This document shows positions 16,386 to 23,719 of a DNA stretch of 36,655 bases, one piece after another. Numbering within the stretch: position 1 is the first letter of the stretch; the number at the start of each line of letters is the position of its first letter. The translations under genes were made by a program, and so were the position numbers. The notes beneath the pieces were generated by a model. It saw nothing but the letters and a program-made list of their open reading frames with translations, was not told the origin of the DNA and ran no database searches. Origin of the DNA: Pedobacter sp. (GTDB lineage Bacteria; Bacteroidota; Bacteroidia; Sphingobacteriales; Sphingobacteriaceae); assembly GCA_025351765.1 (NCBI GenBank), contig JANXVH010000165.1:1-36655 (forward strand), in the 5' to 3' direction.

Positions 16386-16587
16386 TTCTTTCCGGCCTTA
16401 CTGCCGGGTTATCTGGTGGGGTTGATACAATCTCTCCAAATTCGTTTACATAAGCCATCATGCTTTCCAGATCTCCACCGGATGAATTTTGCTGACGTTC
16501 TTGTTTACGGTGTTCTTTGTCTTCTTTTTTCTTTTGTCTATTTTTTTCCAGTTGCTTCTTCATGAAGGTAGCCTGAGATTTAGCCAT
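16372..16587 (-). CDS. Small basic protein resembling the N-terminal leader of Bacteroidota cold-shock proteins
   Basis: A 71-residue protein starting 'MAKSQATFMKKQLEKNRQKK' with a strongly charged Lys/Arg/Glu helix, then 'LESMMAYVNEFGEIVSTPPD'. From memory of the family, many Bacteroidota cold-shock proteins of about 150 residues carry exactly this kind of leader (MAKSQxTFxKxEKEKKR..., ...MIAYVDExGNIxxTPPD) before their CSD fold. Here the reading frame ends shortly after that motif, and the next 24 bp already reach the convergent glycosyltransferase gene, so no CSD is present. It could be a stand-alone form of the leader or a truncated gene. Likely RNA-associated, by charge only. Confidence 0.65.
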   Translation of the reverse strand: MAKSQATFMKKQLEKNRQKKKEDKEHRKQERQQNSSGGDLESMMAYVNEFGEIVSTPPDNPAVRPERRERE

Positions 16588-16699
16588 ATTTATTCGTTTA
16601 AGTGAAGCCAGTCTAACGTGTAGATCAGGCGAAATGGGGGACAGCAGATAGCGTGAATTTGTCCCGATTTGTGCAAATATAAAGAATTTTTGGGATCAA

Positions 16700-17254
16700 T
16701 CAAAGCGAGAGTTGAAGTCGGTAGGTAATCGTAGCTTTTGCTTTGAGGATTTTGGTAGTTGCTCTGCGGAGTTTCCCCTTGAGTAAATATTTGAATTGAC
16801 CCTTGTTTAGGAAATTTTTAAGGTCGTTATCTGTTGAAGTTATTGGAATAGCTAGCAACCCTGCCTTTGCATCAGGATTACTTATTGCGGCAATAGTATA
16901 GGAAATCTGCCCATCATTCTGTGCCGAGACGGCTATGTTTTCAACGTTGGCAAAATTGTTTTCTGCCTCTACGCTGTCAGTTAAACTTAAGGCAAAACTA
17001 GTCATTTTTAAGCTGGTAATATTGTGTGTAGAAAACCTCGGTGCCTGGAGTTTGATTAATGAATCCAAGTTGATAATAGTAGTGATTTCTGCTATGCTAT
17101 TATCTGCTGTTAAATTTGAATTTATTGGTATATTGAACTTGGTAACAGTGGGGGAGAGGGAGATGTTCATGTTGGTAGATTCATCAATTTTAGAACAGGA
17201 TAGTAGTGATAAGCTAAAAGCTAAAATCCATCCAAATTTCTCTAAACCTCTCAT
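16700..17254 (-). CDS. Hypothetical lipoprotein
   Basis: With the ATG at 17254 the product has 184 residues and a good lipoprotein signal: 'MRGLEKFGWILAFSLSLLSC' with lipobox LLSC, then Ser-Lys. An ATG 39 bp upstream (17293) would add a polar 13-residue extension and is less likely. The mature part is beta-rich, with alternating hydrophobic residues and many Thr/Ser/Asn ('IAEITTIINLDSLIKL', 'LKMTSFALSLTDSVEAENNF'). It ends in a basic stretch 'KGKLRRATTKILKAKATITY'. I do not recognise a family. Probably exported and anchored to a membrane. Confidence 0.65.
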   Translation of the reverse strand: MRGLEKFGWILAFSLSLLSCSKIDESTNMNISLSPTVTKFNIPINSNLTADNSIAEITTIINLDSLIKLQAPRFSTHNITSLKMTSFALSLTDSVEAENNFANVENIAVSAQNDGQISYTIAAISNPDAKAGLLAIPITSTDNDLKNFLNKGQFKYLLKGKLRRATTKILKAKATITYRLQLSL

Positions 17255-17388
17255 ATATTTGGTAGTTTTAGTCCTCAAAATTATATTTTCCATTTGTATT
17301 TAAATTATTGTTAATCAATGCTGTTTACTACTTTTAATTAAAGTAATATATAACAAACGTCTTTAAAAAAATACTTTTAGTGTATTAA

Positions 17389-17411
17389 AATACAGAATAT
17401 TATTCTGTATT
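17389..17411. promoter_or_regulatory. Near-perfect 23-bp palindrome
   Basis: AATACAGAATA (17389-17399), one T, then TATTCTGTATT (17401-17411): 11-bp arms with a single central base. With no room for a loop, a dimeric protein-binding site is more likely than a hairpin terminator. It lies 135 bp upstream of the lipoprotein start on the minus strand and 48 bp past the stop of the 83-residue gene. Partial copies of TGTATT flank it. Confidence 0.45.
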
Positions 17412-17458
17412 ACATCAAAACTAGTTATTTAACAGTCGTTTATGTACATCTATATCTA

Positions 17459-17710
17459 CTAATACTGCTGACGATTATAAGCCGCCGAAAAATCAGTTCT
17501 CATCAGCTTAAATCTTTCAATTACTGTCCCTATGAATGCTTCGTCCAGCATCTCAAAAATCTCATTTGTACCCCCTCCACTCAGGTCCAATTCAGATAAT
17601 TTATAGCTCTGTTCCAAGGTTCCTTGTTCAAATTTAACAATGTATTTTTGATTCATATTGAACAGTGTGATCTTACATTCCGGGTGTGGAAGTTCTGCTA
17701 TTACCCTCAT
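17459..17710 (-). CDS. Conserved small hypothetical protein
   Basis: An 83-residue protein starting 'MRVIAELPHPECKITLFNMN' and continuing 'QKYIVKFEQGTLEQSYKLSE'. It has an alpha/beta pattern of two short strands, a middle loop and a C-terminal helix ending 'RFKLMRTDFSAAYN'. No signal peptide or membrane segment. I recall similar short proteins in Bacteroidota but no function. It is a stand-alone gene with its start near 17710, divergent from the Fic gene; the 198 bp between them contain the two palindromic repeats. Confidence 0.65.
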   Translation of the reverse strand: MRVIAELPHPECKITLFNMNQKYIVKFEQGTLEQSYKLSELDLSGGGTNEIFEMLDEAFIGTVIERFKLMRTDFSAAYNRQQY

Positions 17711-17767
17711 AATTTTAGGTCTGTTTTTTGACTGAAAATTTTTGCTTTATATCGGTAAAAGTAACAG

Positions 17768-17821
17768 TTTAATGGCATAAGTTACTATTGACATTAAAAA
17801 ATAGAATTTTTAAGGTCAATA
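17768..17821. repeat. Palindrome-containing direct repeat, copy 1, upstream of fic
   Basis: A 54-bp unit matching the one at 17840-17893 at 47 of 54 positions, starting 72 bp apart. The right-hand 36 bp (17786-17821) form an imperfect palindrome: arm TATTGACATTAAAAA and its complement TTTTTAAGGTCAATA, with one mismatch. The left end has TTTAATGGCATAAG. A tandem operator for a repressor is the likeliest reading. Confidence 0.65.
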
Positions 17822-17839
17822 GATAATTTAAGGAGCTCT

Positions 17840-17893
17840 TTTAATGCCATAAGGCGGTATTGACATTAAAAAATTAAATTTTTAAGGTCAATA
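17840..17893. repeat. Palindrome-containing direct repeat, copy 2, adjacent to fic
   Basis: Second copy of the 54-bp unit; its 36-bp palindrome spans 17858-17893 with the same TATTGACATTAAAAA / TTTTTAAGGTCAATA arms. It ends 15 bp before the ATG of the Fic gene, so a bound protein would block the promoter or the start region. A sequence TATATTTG (17898-17905) fits the Bacteroidota -7 consensus TAnnTTTG but would put the transcript start at or after the ATG, so it is not called as a promoter. Confidence 0.65.
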
Positions 17894-17908
17894 TAGTTAT
17901 ATTTGTAT

Positions 17909-19030
17909 ATGCCTTATCAAATAAATTCTGACAGGAATAAGCCATGGAATGAACTCCCTGAACTTCCGATAGAGAGAGATCTATATCAAGATCTTGAAAT
18001 TTATGAACAATTGGGCAATGCAAAGGCAGCATTGGCGAGGCTTCATGGTCGCAGTATTGCTATTCCTAACCAGGGAATGTTGATTAACTCAATTAGTTTA
18101 CAGGAAGCGAAAGCTTCAAGTGCGATTGAGAATATTTTTACTACGGATGATGAACTTTACAAGGCTTATAGTGAAGAGAATGTTAGTCATGTTAATGGGC
18201 CTGCTAAAGAGGTTTTATATTATAGAGAGGCACTTTGGGCAGGATATGACTATTTACAAAATGACCAGGCAATAGATATAGCTTATTTTGTAAACGTGTA
18301 CCGTATAGTTAGTCAATTCGCAGATGGTATTCGAACCCCCATTGCACAGGTTGTTATAAAAGAAGGTGGGACTGGGCCAAATGCAGGAAAAACCTTTTAT
18401 ACACCACCGCGTGGAAAAGATATCGTTGAAGCAAAAATGGGCAACTTGATTGACTTTTTAAACGATGACATAAAGTATCCATTGGATACTTTATTAAAAA
18501 TGGCGATAGGTCATTATCAATTTGAGGCCATTCACCCGTTTCGTGATGGAAATGGACGAACGGGCCGTATTTTTAATATAAATTACCTTACAAAAAAGGG
18601 GCTGTTGGATTACCCTATACTTTTTTTAAGTAAATTCATCATTGATCACAAAGAGGAATATTACGCAGGTCTTGCAGGTGTTACGCAGAGAGGGAGTTGG
18701 AAAAATTGGTTGCTATATATGCTTAAAGCAGTAGAGGTCACTTCTAATATTACCTATGACAAGATTAATGATATTATTTCTACTCAGCATGCTATTTTAT
18801 CAGCAATTCAATCAGATACCGATATTAAGCGGCCTGATCAACTGGTAAATGCCATTTTTACACATCCGCTTACAAAGGTTGCGCATTTTGTAAACAGCAA
18901 AACCTACGCAGAAAATACTGCAAGGAGATATCTTGATCAATTAACGACAATGGGAATATTGGAGAAAAGAGAAGTAGGTAAAGGCTTTTATTATTTAAAT
19001 CTGGAATTATACAGGATACTATCGTCTTAA
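17909..19030 (+). CDS. Fic family protein (AMP transferase) with built-in inhibitory helix
   Basis: A 373-residue protein from the ATG at 17909 (a TTG 6 bp upstream is less likely). The Fic motif H209-PFRDGNGRTGR220 is intact, so it should transfer AMP (or another nucleotide) to target hydroxyls. Upstream, 'KASSAIENIFTT' gives the inhibitory (S/T)xxxE(G/N) motif as S70...E74-N75. The inhibitory helix is thus N-terminal in the same chain (class II Fic), and no separate antitoxin is needed. The N-terminal region (1-100) matches the Fic_N layout. The last 60 residues ('VAHFVNSKTYAENTARRYLD', 'GILEKREVGKGFYYL') form a winged helix-turn-helix. That domain could bind the twin palindromes just upstream and autoregulate the gene. 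Confidence 0.93.
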   Translation: MPYQINSDRNKPWNELPELPIERDLYQDLEIYEQLGNAKAALARLHGRSIAIPNQGMLINSISLQEAKASSAIENIFTTDDELYKAYSEENVSHVNGPAKEVLYYREALWAGYDYLQNDQAIDIAYFVNVYRIVSQFADGIRTPIAQVVIKEGGTGPNAGKTFYTPPRGKDIVEAKMGNLIDFLNDDIKYPLDTLLKMAIGHYQFEAIHPFRDGNGRTGRIFNINYLTKKGLLDYPILFLSKFIIDHKEEYYAGLAGVTQRGSWKNWLLYMLKAVEVTSNITYDKINDIISTQHAILSAIQSDTDIKRPDQLVNAIFTHPLTKVAHFVNSKTYAENTARRYLDQLTTMGILEKREVGKGFYYLNLELYRILSS

Positions 19031-19044
19031 CAAATTATTAAACT

Positions 19045-19521
19045 ATGGCTGAAGATTTAACCATCATAACGGGTACTGGTAAAGAGGAACAATATCAATC
19101 ACTGATTCCGCAAATCAAAGGATTGCTAACTGGAGAGGACGACCAAATTGCTAATCTGGCAAACGTAGCGGCTGCTTTAAAAGAACAATTCAATTGGTTT
19201 TGGGTGGGATTCTATTTGGTTAAAAATGAGGAACTGGTGCTGGGTCCCTTTCAAGGTCCGGTAGCCTGCACCAGGATAAAAAAGGGTAAGGGCGTTTGCG
19301 GTGCATCCTGGGAGCGGGAAGAAACTATTGTTGTGCCTGATGTGGATCAATTTCCCGGACATATAGCCTGTGCATCTGCGTCTAAATCTGAAATCGTGCT
19401 ACCGCTTTTCCATAAAGGAAAGGTAATTGGCGTATTGGATGTAGACAGTGAGCATCTGGCTCATTTTGATGAAATCGATGCATTATATTTAAGGCAGATT
19501 ATAACACTTTTGAATGACTAA
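19045..19521 (+). CDS. msrC: Free methionine-(R)-sulfoxide reductase (GAF type)
   Basis: A 158-residue GAF-domain enzyme that reduces free L-methionine-(R)-sulfoxide with thioredoxin as electron donor. The three family cysteines are present at C75 ('GPVACTRI'), C85 ('GKGVCGASW') and C109 ('GHIACASASKSEIVLP'), with the 10- and 24-residue spacing known for E. coli MsrC. Substrate-pocket motifs 'WVGFYL' and 'VLDVDSE' are conserved. It is cytoplasmic. It overlaps the downstream DNA glycosylase gene by 8 bp, so the two are translationally coupled; both repair chemical damage. Confidence 0.93.
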   Translation: MAEDLTIITGTGKEEQYQSLIPQIKGLLTGEDDQIANLANVAAALKEQFNWFWVGFYLVKNEELVLGPFQGPVACTRIKKGKGVCGASWEREETIVVPDVDQFPGHIACASASKSEIVLPLFHKGKVIGVLDVDSEHLAHFDEIDALYLRQIITLLND

Positions 19522-20119
19522 ACTACCTTTTTCTTATTATCAGGATCAGGATGTGAATGCGCTGGCAATTGATTTGTTGGGCAAATACCTGTTTACTGCT
19601 ATAGATGGTCAGGTTACGGGCGGAATGATCGTTGAGACTGAGGCCTATAATGGAATTGAAGATAAAGCTTCTCATGCTTATGGCGGAAGGTTTACCAACC
19701 GCACGCAAACCATGTATGAGACTGGCGGACTGTCTTATGTTTATCTTTGTTATGGAATCCATCACTTATTTAATGTGGTTACTGCGCCAAAAGGCATTCC
19801 TCATGCCGTACTGATCCGTGGTTTAGAGCCGGTTGAAGGGTTGGAGATTATGCTGGTGCGTAGGGGAATGCCTTTGCTGAAACGTAACCTTACTGCTGGT
19901 CCGGGTGCGTTGGCCAAAGCTCTTGGCATTGATCGCAACCTAAACTCTAAAGATTTACTTGGTGAGGAGATTTGGATAGAAGACAGGGGTGTTCATATTC
20001 CTGATCAGCAGCTGATTGCATGTCCAAGAGTTGGAGTTGCCTATGCGGAAGAAGATGCTTTATTACCTTGGCGCTACTATATAAAGGGCAATAAATTTGT
20101 GAGTAAACCGAATAGTTAA
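19514..20119 (+). CDS. mpg: 3-methyladenine DNA glycosylase (AAG/MPG family)
   Basis: A 201-residue monofunctional glycosylase that removes alkylated purines (3-methyladenine, hypoxanthine) from DNA to start base excision repair. Catalytic Glu and neighbours are in 'GMIVETEAYNGIEDKASHAY', E43, Y45 and H54, corresponding to human AAG E125, Y127 and H136. 'TMYETGGLSYVYLCYGIHHL' and 'NLTAGPGALAKALGI' complete the family fingerprint. Length is normal for bacterial members. The start overlaps the end of msrC by 8 bp; kynU follows after 25 bp. Confidence 0.94.
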   Translation: MTKLPFSYYQDQDVNALAIDLLGKYLFTAIDGQVTGGMIVETEAYNGIEDKASHAYGGRFTNRTQTMYETGGLSYVYLCYGIHHLFNVVTAPKGIPHAVLIRGLEPVEGLEIMLVRRGMPLLKRNLTAGPGALAKALGIDRNLNSKDLLGEEIWIEDRGVHIPDQQLIACPRVGVAYAEEDALLPWRYYIKGNKFVSKPNS

Positions 20120-20144
20120 GCCATTTTTCTCTAAGTTTGGAGTA

Positions 20145-21449
20145 ATGAATTTTGAGCACAAACTAACTTATGCGCAAGATCTTGACCAGGCCGATCCTTT
20201 GCGCAGCTTGAGGCAGGATTTCCTGTTTCCAAAGCAAAATAGAAAGCCTTTTATTTACCTGTGCGGCAATTCTTTAGGCTTGCAGCCAATAGCTGCCAGC
20301 GAAGTGTTACAAAGGCAATTGAACAACTGGGAAAACCTGGCAGTTGAAGGCTGGTTTGAAGGGAATGAACCCTGGATGTATTATCACAAAGCGCTTAAAG
20401 AAATGATTGCGCCTATAGTTGGTGCTAAACCTGTTGAGGTTTGTCCGATGAATACACTTACCGTTAACCTCCACTTGTTGATGGTCAGTTTTTACAAACC
20501 TAATGCAAAGCGTTTTAAGATCATTATGGAGGCTGGCGCTTTTCCTTCTGATCAGTATGCTGTGGAAAGCCAGGTTCGGTTTCATGGCTATGACCCTAGG
20601 GATGCGATTATTGAAGTAAAGCCCCGTGAAGGGGAATACATTTTGCGAACTGAAGATATTGAAGCGCAGATCAGGCTTCACGCTAACGACCTCGCCTTGG
20701 TGCTTTTTGGTGGGGTAAACTATTTTACCGGTCAGTGGTTCGATATGGAAGCCATTACCAAAGTTGGTCATGAAGTTGGTGCCATAGTGGGTTTCGACCT
20801 TGCTCACGCTGCTGGAAATGTACCAGTTAAGTTGCACGATTGGGATATTGATTTCGCCTGCTGGTGCTCTTACAAATACCAGAATTCCGGTCCGGGGGGC
20901 ATTAGTGCCATCTTTGTACATGAAAAGCATTTTCAGGACACCTCCTTAAACCGCTTTGCCGGATGGTGGGGTTATAAAGAATCACAACGTTTTAAAATGG
21001 AAAAGGGCTTTGTGCCCGAAGCGGGGGCAGATGGTTGGCAGGTAAGCTGTACTCAGGTAATGCCGATGGCGCTGCACCATGCCTCATTGCTGCTTTTTGA
21101 AAAGGCAGGTTATATGGAGCCGATCCGGACTAAAAGCATGGCTTTATCCGCTTATCTTTTTTTTACAATAGGTAAGGTAAATGAATTGTTGGGAGATGAA
21201 TATTACAAGATCATTACCCCTAATAATGCCGCTGAACGCGGCGCACAGGTTTCTATTATTGCAAAGCAGGATGGTAAAGCTATATTTGAAGAATTGGTGG
21301 TGGCCAATGTGCTCGGTGATTGGCGTGAACCGAATGTGATTAGGCTAACTCCCGTTCCGCTTTACAATTCTTTTGAAGATGTTTACCGCACTGGCGAGTT
21401 GTTATTGGAAATAAGTAAAAGGATATTTAAAACCACATCGTCGAAATGA
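20145..21449 (+). CDS. kynU: Kynureninase
   Basis: A 434-residue PLP enzyme of the aminotransferase class V fold. It cleaves kynurenine to anthranilate and alanine (or 3-hydroxykynurenine to 3-hydroxyanthranilate) in tryptophan degradation or de novo NAD synthesis. N-terminal 'FIYLCGNSLGLQP' (36-48) is the kynureninase signature. The PLP-ring aspartate is in 'GFDLAHAAGN' (216-225, D218), and the Schiff-base lysine is K244 in 'ACWCSYKYQNSGPGG'. Length is close to the human and Pseudomonas enzymes. Other pathway genes (tryptophan dioxygenase, kynurenine monooxygenase) are not in the window. The last codon overlaps the start of the shortened bestrophin gene (ATGA). Confidence 0.95.
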   Translation: MNFEHKLTYAQDLDQADPLRSLRQDFLFPKQNRKPFIYLCGNSLGLQPIAASEVLQRQLNNWENLAVEGWFEGNEPWMYYHKALKEMIAPIVGAKPVEVCPMNTLTVNLHLLMVSFYKPNAKRFKIIMEAGAFPSDQYAVESQVRFHGYDPRDAIIEVKPREGEYILRTEDIEAQIRLHANDLALVLFGGVNYFTGQWFDMEAITKVGHEVGAIVGFDLAHAAGNVPVKLHDWDIDFACWCSYKYQNSGPGGISAIFVHEKHFQDTSLNRFAGWWGYKESQRFKMEKGFVPEAGADGWQVSCTQVMPMALHHASLLLFEKAGYMEPIRTKSMALSAYLFFTIGKVNELLGDEYYKIITPNNAAERGAQVSIIAKQDGKAIFEELVVANVLGDWREPNVIRLTPVPLYNSFEDVYRTGELLLEISKRIFKTTSSK

Positions 21450-21787
21450 TCAACTACAATCCAAAAGCTTGGTTTACATTTATCTTTCACATTCATAAGG
21501 CGGATACCATAAGGAGATTATGGCCACTAATGTTAAGCATAGCAGTATTCTCTGGTTTAATAGCCTTTCTCGAACTGAGTTTTTTCAGGCCAACACTCCC
21601 AATTGGCTGGGTATTTAGTTTGGGATATTTTGTGGTGCCGATTGTACCATTCATTTTGTATGTATTGGCCAGTTTGGAACTTATTGCAGAAGAAATAGAG
21701 GATCCTTTTGGTAACGATCCCAATGATTTACCTGTTGACAGTATTTGCGATAATATTGAGAAGCATGTGGGTGAGATTTTAAGATAG
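21446..21787 (+). CDS. Internally deleted bestrophin-like protein
   Basis: A 113-residue product that joins the two ends of a bestrophin (UPF0187) chloride-channel protein. Residues 1-44 ('MINYNPKAWFTFIFHIHKAD', then 'LWPLMLSIAVFSGLIAFLEL') match the N-terminus of Bacteroidota bestrophins. Residues 50-113 ('TLPIGWVFSLGY', 'YVLASLELIAEEIEDPFGND') match the C-terminal helix and the conserved acidic tail. Full-length members have about 280-300 residues, so roughly 170 central residues, with most of the pore, are missing. The join near 21575-21600 keeps the frame. Two membrane helices remain. It overlaps kynU by 4 bp and may be a relic or a small membrane protein with a new role. Confidence 0.75.
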   Translation: MINYNPKAWFTFIFHIHKADTIRRLWPLMLSIAVFSGLIAFLELSFFRPTLPIGWVFSLGYFVVPIVPFILYVLASLELIAEEIEDPFGNDPNDLPVDSICDNIEKHVGEILR

Positions 21788-21809
21788 GAAAAGATATTTT
21801 TGATTGATT

Positions 21810-23630
21810 ATGAAGATTGTAATTGCGGAAAAGCCTTCGGTGGCGCGTGAGCTGGCTAAGGTATTTGGTGCGACGACTAAGAAAGACGGCTATATTGAAG
21901 GTAAGGGATATTCTTTTACCTGGGCATTTGGACATTTACTTCAACTGGTTCCGCCGCAGGATTACGGTTACATCGGCTGGAGAAGGCAACATTTACCAAT
22001 GCTACCGGCTAAGTTTAAACTAGGCATCCGGAAAATTAAAACTAAAGATGGGATGGTTGAGGATCCTGGGGTAAGAAAGCAATTAAATATTATTAAAATG
22101 CTGTTTGAAGACGCCACAGAAATTATAGTGGCAACGGATGCGGGGCGGGAAGGCGAACTGATTTTCCGCTATATTTATTACTTTCTGAAATGTAAAAAGC
22201 CTTTTAAGCGGCTGTGGATTTCTTCTCAAACGGATGCAGCTATAAAAGAGGGATTTAGGAATTTAAAACCGGGCACAGAATATGATTCGCTTTTTAATTC
22301 TGCCCACTGCCGTTCGGAATCTGACTGGCTAGTAGGAATGAATGCAACACAGGCCTTGAGCATATCTGCCGGTTCCCGAGTTGTGCTTTCATTAGGAAGG
22401 GTTCAAACGCCAACGCTAGCGATGATCTGTTCCCGTTTCTTGGAGATCAAAGATTTTGTACCGCAAACCTTTTATCAGCTGGCAATACAAGTAGATAAAG
22501 AAGGGCAGCTGTTCAGGGCTATGTCTATCCATAATTTCATTAAAAAAGAGGAGGCAGAGGCAGACTTTTCTAAAATTAAAGATCTGGAATCTGGCTTTTC
22601 CAATGGAGGTAAAATTGTAAGTGTGGAGGCTAAGCCAAGAAAAGAGCCACCACCACTTTTGCATGACTTAAGCAGTTTGCAACAGGAAGCCAATAAAAAG
22701 AAGGGTTTTACAGCCGATCAAACCCTCAATATTTTACAGGGATTATACGAAAGCAAGCTAGTTACTTATCCCCGTACTGGCAGTCGTTATATTGGAGATG
22801 ATGTTTTTGCAACCGTACCCTCGTTAATTGAAAAATTAAAAGAGCATCAGGATTTTGGTAAGCAGGCAGAATTTTTAACTACGGTGGCATTGAACAAAAG
22901 AAGTGTTAATGCGAAAAAGGTAACGGACCACCACGCTATCCTCCCTACGGGCGAATCTGCTTATCAGTTAAGCGGTAACAACAAAGCTATATATGATATG
23001 GTTGCCGGGAGAATGCTGGAAGCTTTCCATCAAGAGTGTGTTAAAGAAATCAGTAAAATTACTGTAGAATCTGGTTCCTTATTTGTGGCTAATGGTACTG
23101 TAGTCCGTGCTGCCGGTTGGCGTTCCGTTTTCAATGATAAAGATGAGGAAAAGAAAGATGAAGAAAATCCTTCATTGCCTAAAGTGAAGGTGGGAGAGGA
23201 GCTACCTATCGTAAAAAAAGCCTTGTTGGAGAAGCAAACTAAACCTAAATCGCTCTATAATGAAGCCTCGTTATTAAAGGCACTAGAAACATCTGGTAAA
23301 GATATTGAAGATGAAGAGTTGCGGTATGCGATGAAAGACAGTGGTCTGGGTACTCCGGCAACGCGTGCTGCGATCATTGAAACGTTAATTAACCGAGAGT
23401 ATGTAATTAGAGAAAAACGCAACCTGGTGCCCACCACTAAAGGACTAGCAGTGTATGATGTAGTGAAGGACAAAAAAATTGCCCAAGCAGAATTGACCGG
23501 TCAATGGGAAAAACGTTTGGAAGAAATCCGTTCTGGTGCCTCTGTTGCAGATTTTAAAGCAGAGATAGCAGAATACACGCGTACCATCACCAGCGAGTTA
23601 TTACTAGCCGGCGTTGGAATGCTTAAGTAA
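21810..23630 (+). CDS. topB: DNA topoisomerase III (type IA)
   Basis: The ATG at 21810 gives 606 residues; a TTG 6 bp before is unlikely because the family begins 'MKIVIAEKPSVARELAKVFG'. The TOPRIM domain shows 'ATDAGREGELI' (about 108-118) with the acidic Mg-binding residues. The active-site tyrosine is Y320 in 'YESKLVTYPRTGSRYI'. 'GLGTPATRAAIIETLINREY' lies near the C-terminus. The enzyme passes single strands and resolves recombination and replication intermediates. The chain ends soon after the core, so it has no zinc-finger tail, which is usual for TopB of this length. It follows the bestrophin remnant by 22 bp. Confidence 0.94.
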   Translation: MKIVIAEKPSVARELAKVFGATTKKDGYIEGKGYSFTWAFGHLLQLVPPQDYGYIGWRRQHLPMLPAKFKLGIRKIKTKDGMVEDPGVRKQLNIIKMLFEDATEIIVATDAGREGELIFRYIYYFLKCKKPFKRLWISSQTDAAIKEGFRNLKPGTEYDSLFNSAHCRSESDWLVGMNATQALSISAGSRVVLSLGRVQTPTLAMICSRFLEIKDFVPQTFYQLAIQVDKEGQLFRAMSIHNFIKKEEAEADFSKIKDLESGFSNGGKIVSVEAKPRKEPPPLLHDLSSLQQEANKKKGFTADQTLNILQGLYESKLVTYPRTGSRYIGDDVFATVPSLIEKLKEHQDFGKQAEFLTTVALNKRSVNAKKVTDHHAILPTGESAYQLSGNNKAIYDMVAGRMLEAFHQECVKEISKITVESGSLFVANGTVVRAAGWRSVFNDKDEEKKDEENPSLPKVKVGEELPIVKKALLEKQTKPKSLYNEASLLKALETSGKDIEDEELRYAMKDSGLGTPATRAAIIETLINREYVIREKRNLVPTTKGLAVYDVVKDKKIAQAELTGQWEKRLEEIRSGASVADFKAEIAEYTRTITSELLLAGVGMLK

Positions 23631-23670
23631 ATTATTTGGTAGGTTCGTTAAATATCTCAGATAACAAAAT

Positions 23671-23678
23671 TACTTTTG
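23671..23678 (+). promoter_or_regulatory. Candidate -7 element TACTTTTG
   Basis: TACTTTTG fits the Bacteroidota housekeeping -7 consensus TAnnTTTG and lies 42 bp before the GTG start of the MBL-fold gene, in the 89-bp gap after topB. No good -33 TTTG was found at the right spacing, so this is tentative. Confidence 0.35.
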
Positions 23679-23719
23679 TATCTATAATTCGTCAACTGTG
23701 CTAACTAACTATTTAAACT

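Noticed and set aside
17768..17893. CRISPR array
   Set aside because: Only two imperfect repeat copies with one short spacer and no cas genes in the window.
17898..17905. TATATTTG as a -7 promoter box for the Fic gene
   Set aside because: It fits the consensus but lies only 3 bp before the ATG, so the transcript would start at or inside the gene; no -33 element at the right distance.
17903..19030. Fic gene as a toxin-antitoxin pair with the 83-residue neighbour
   Set aside because: The inhibitory motif is inside the Fic chain itself, the small gene is divergent, and it lacks the inhibitory SxxxE(G/N) motif.
20307..20930. 207-residue minus-strand frame in kynU
   Set aside because: Entirely antisense to kynureninase, whose active-site motifs are intact; no recognisable domain.
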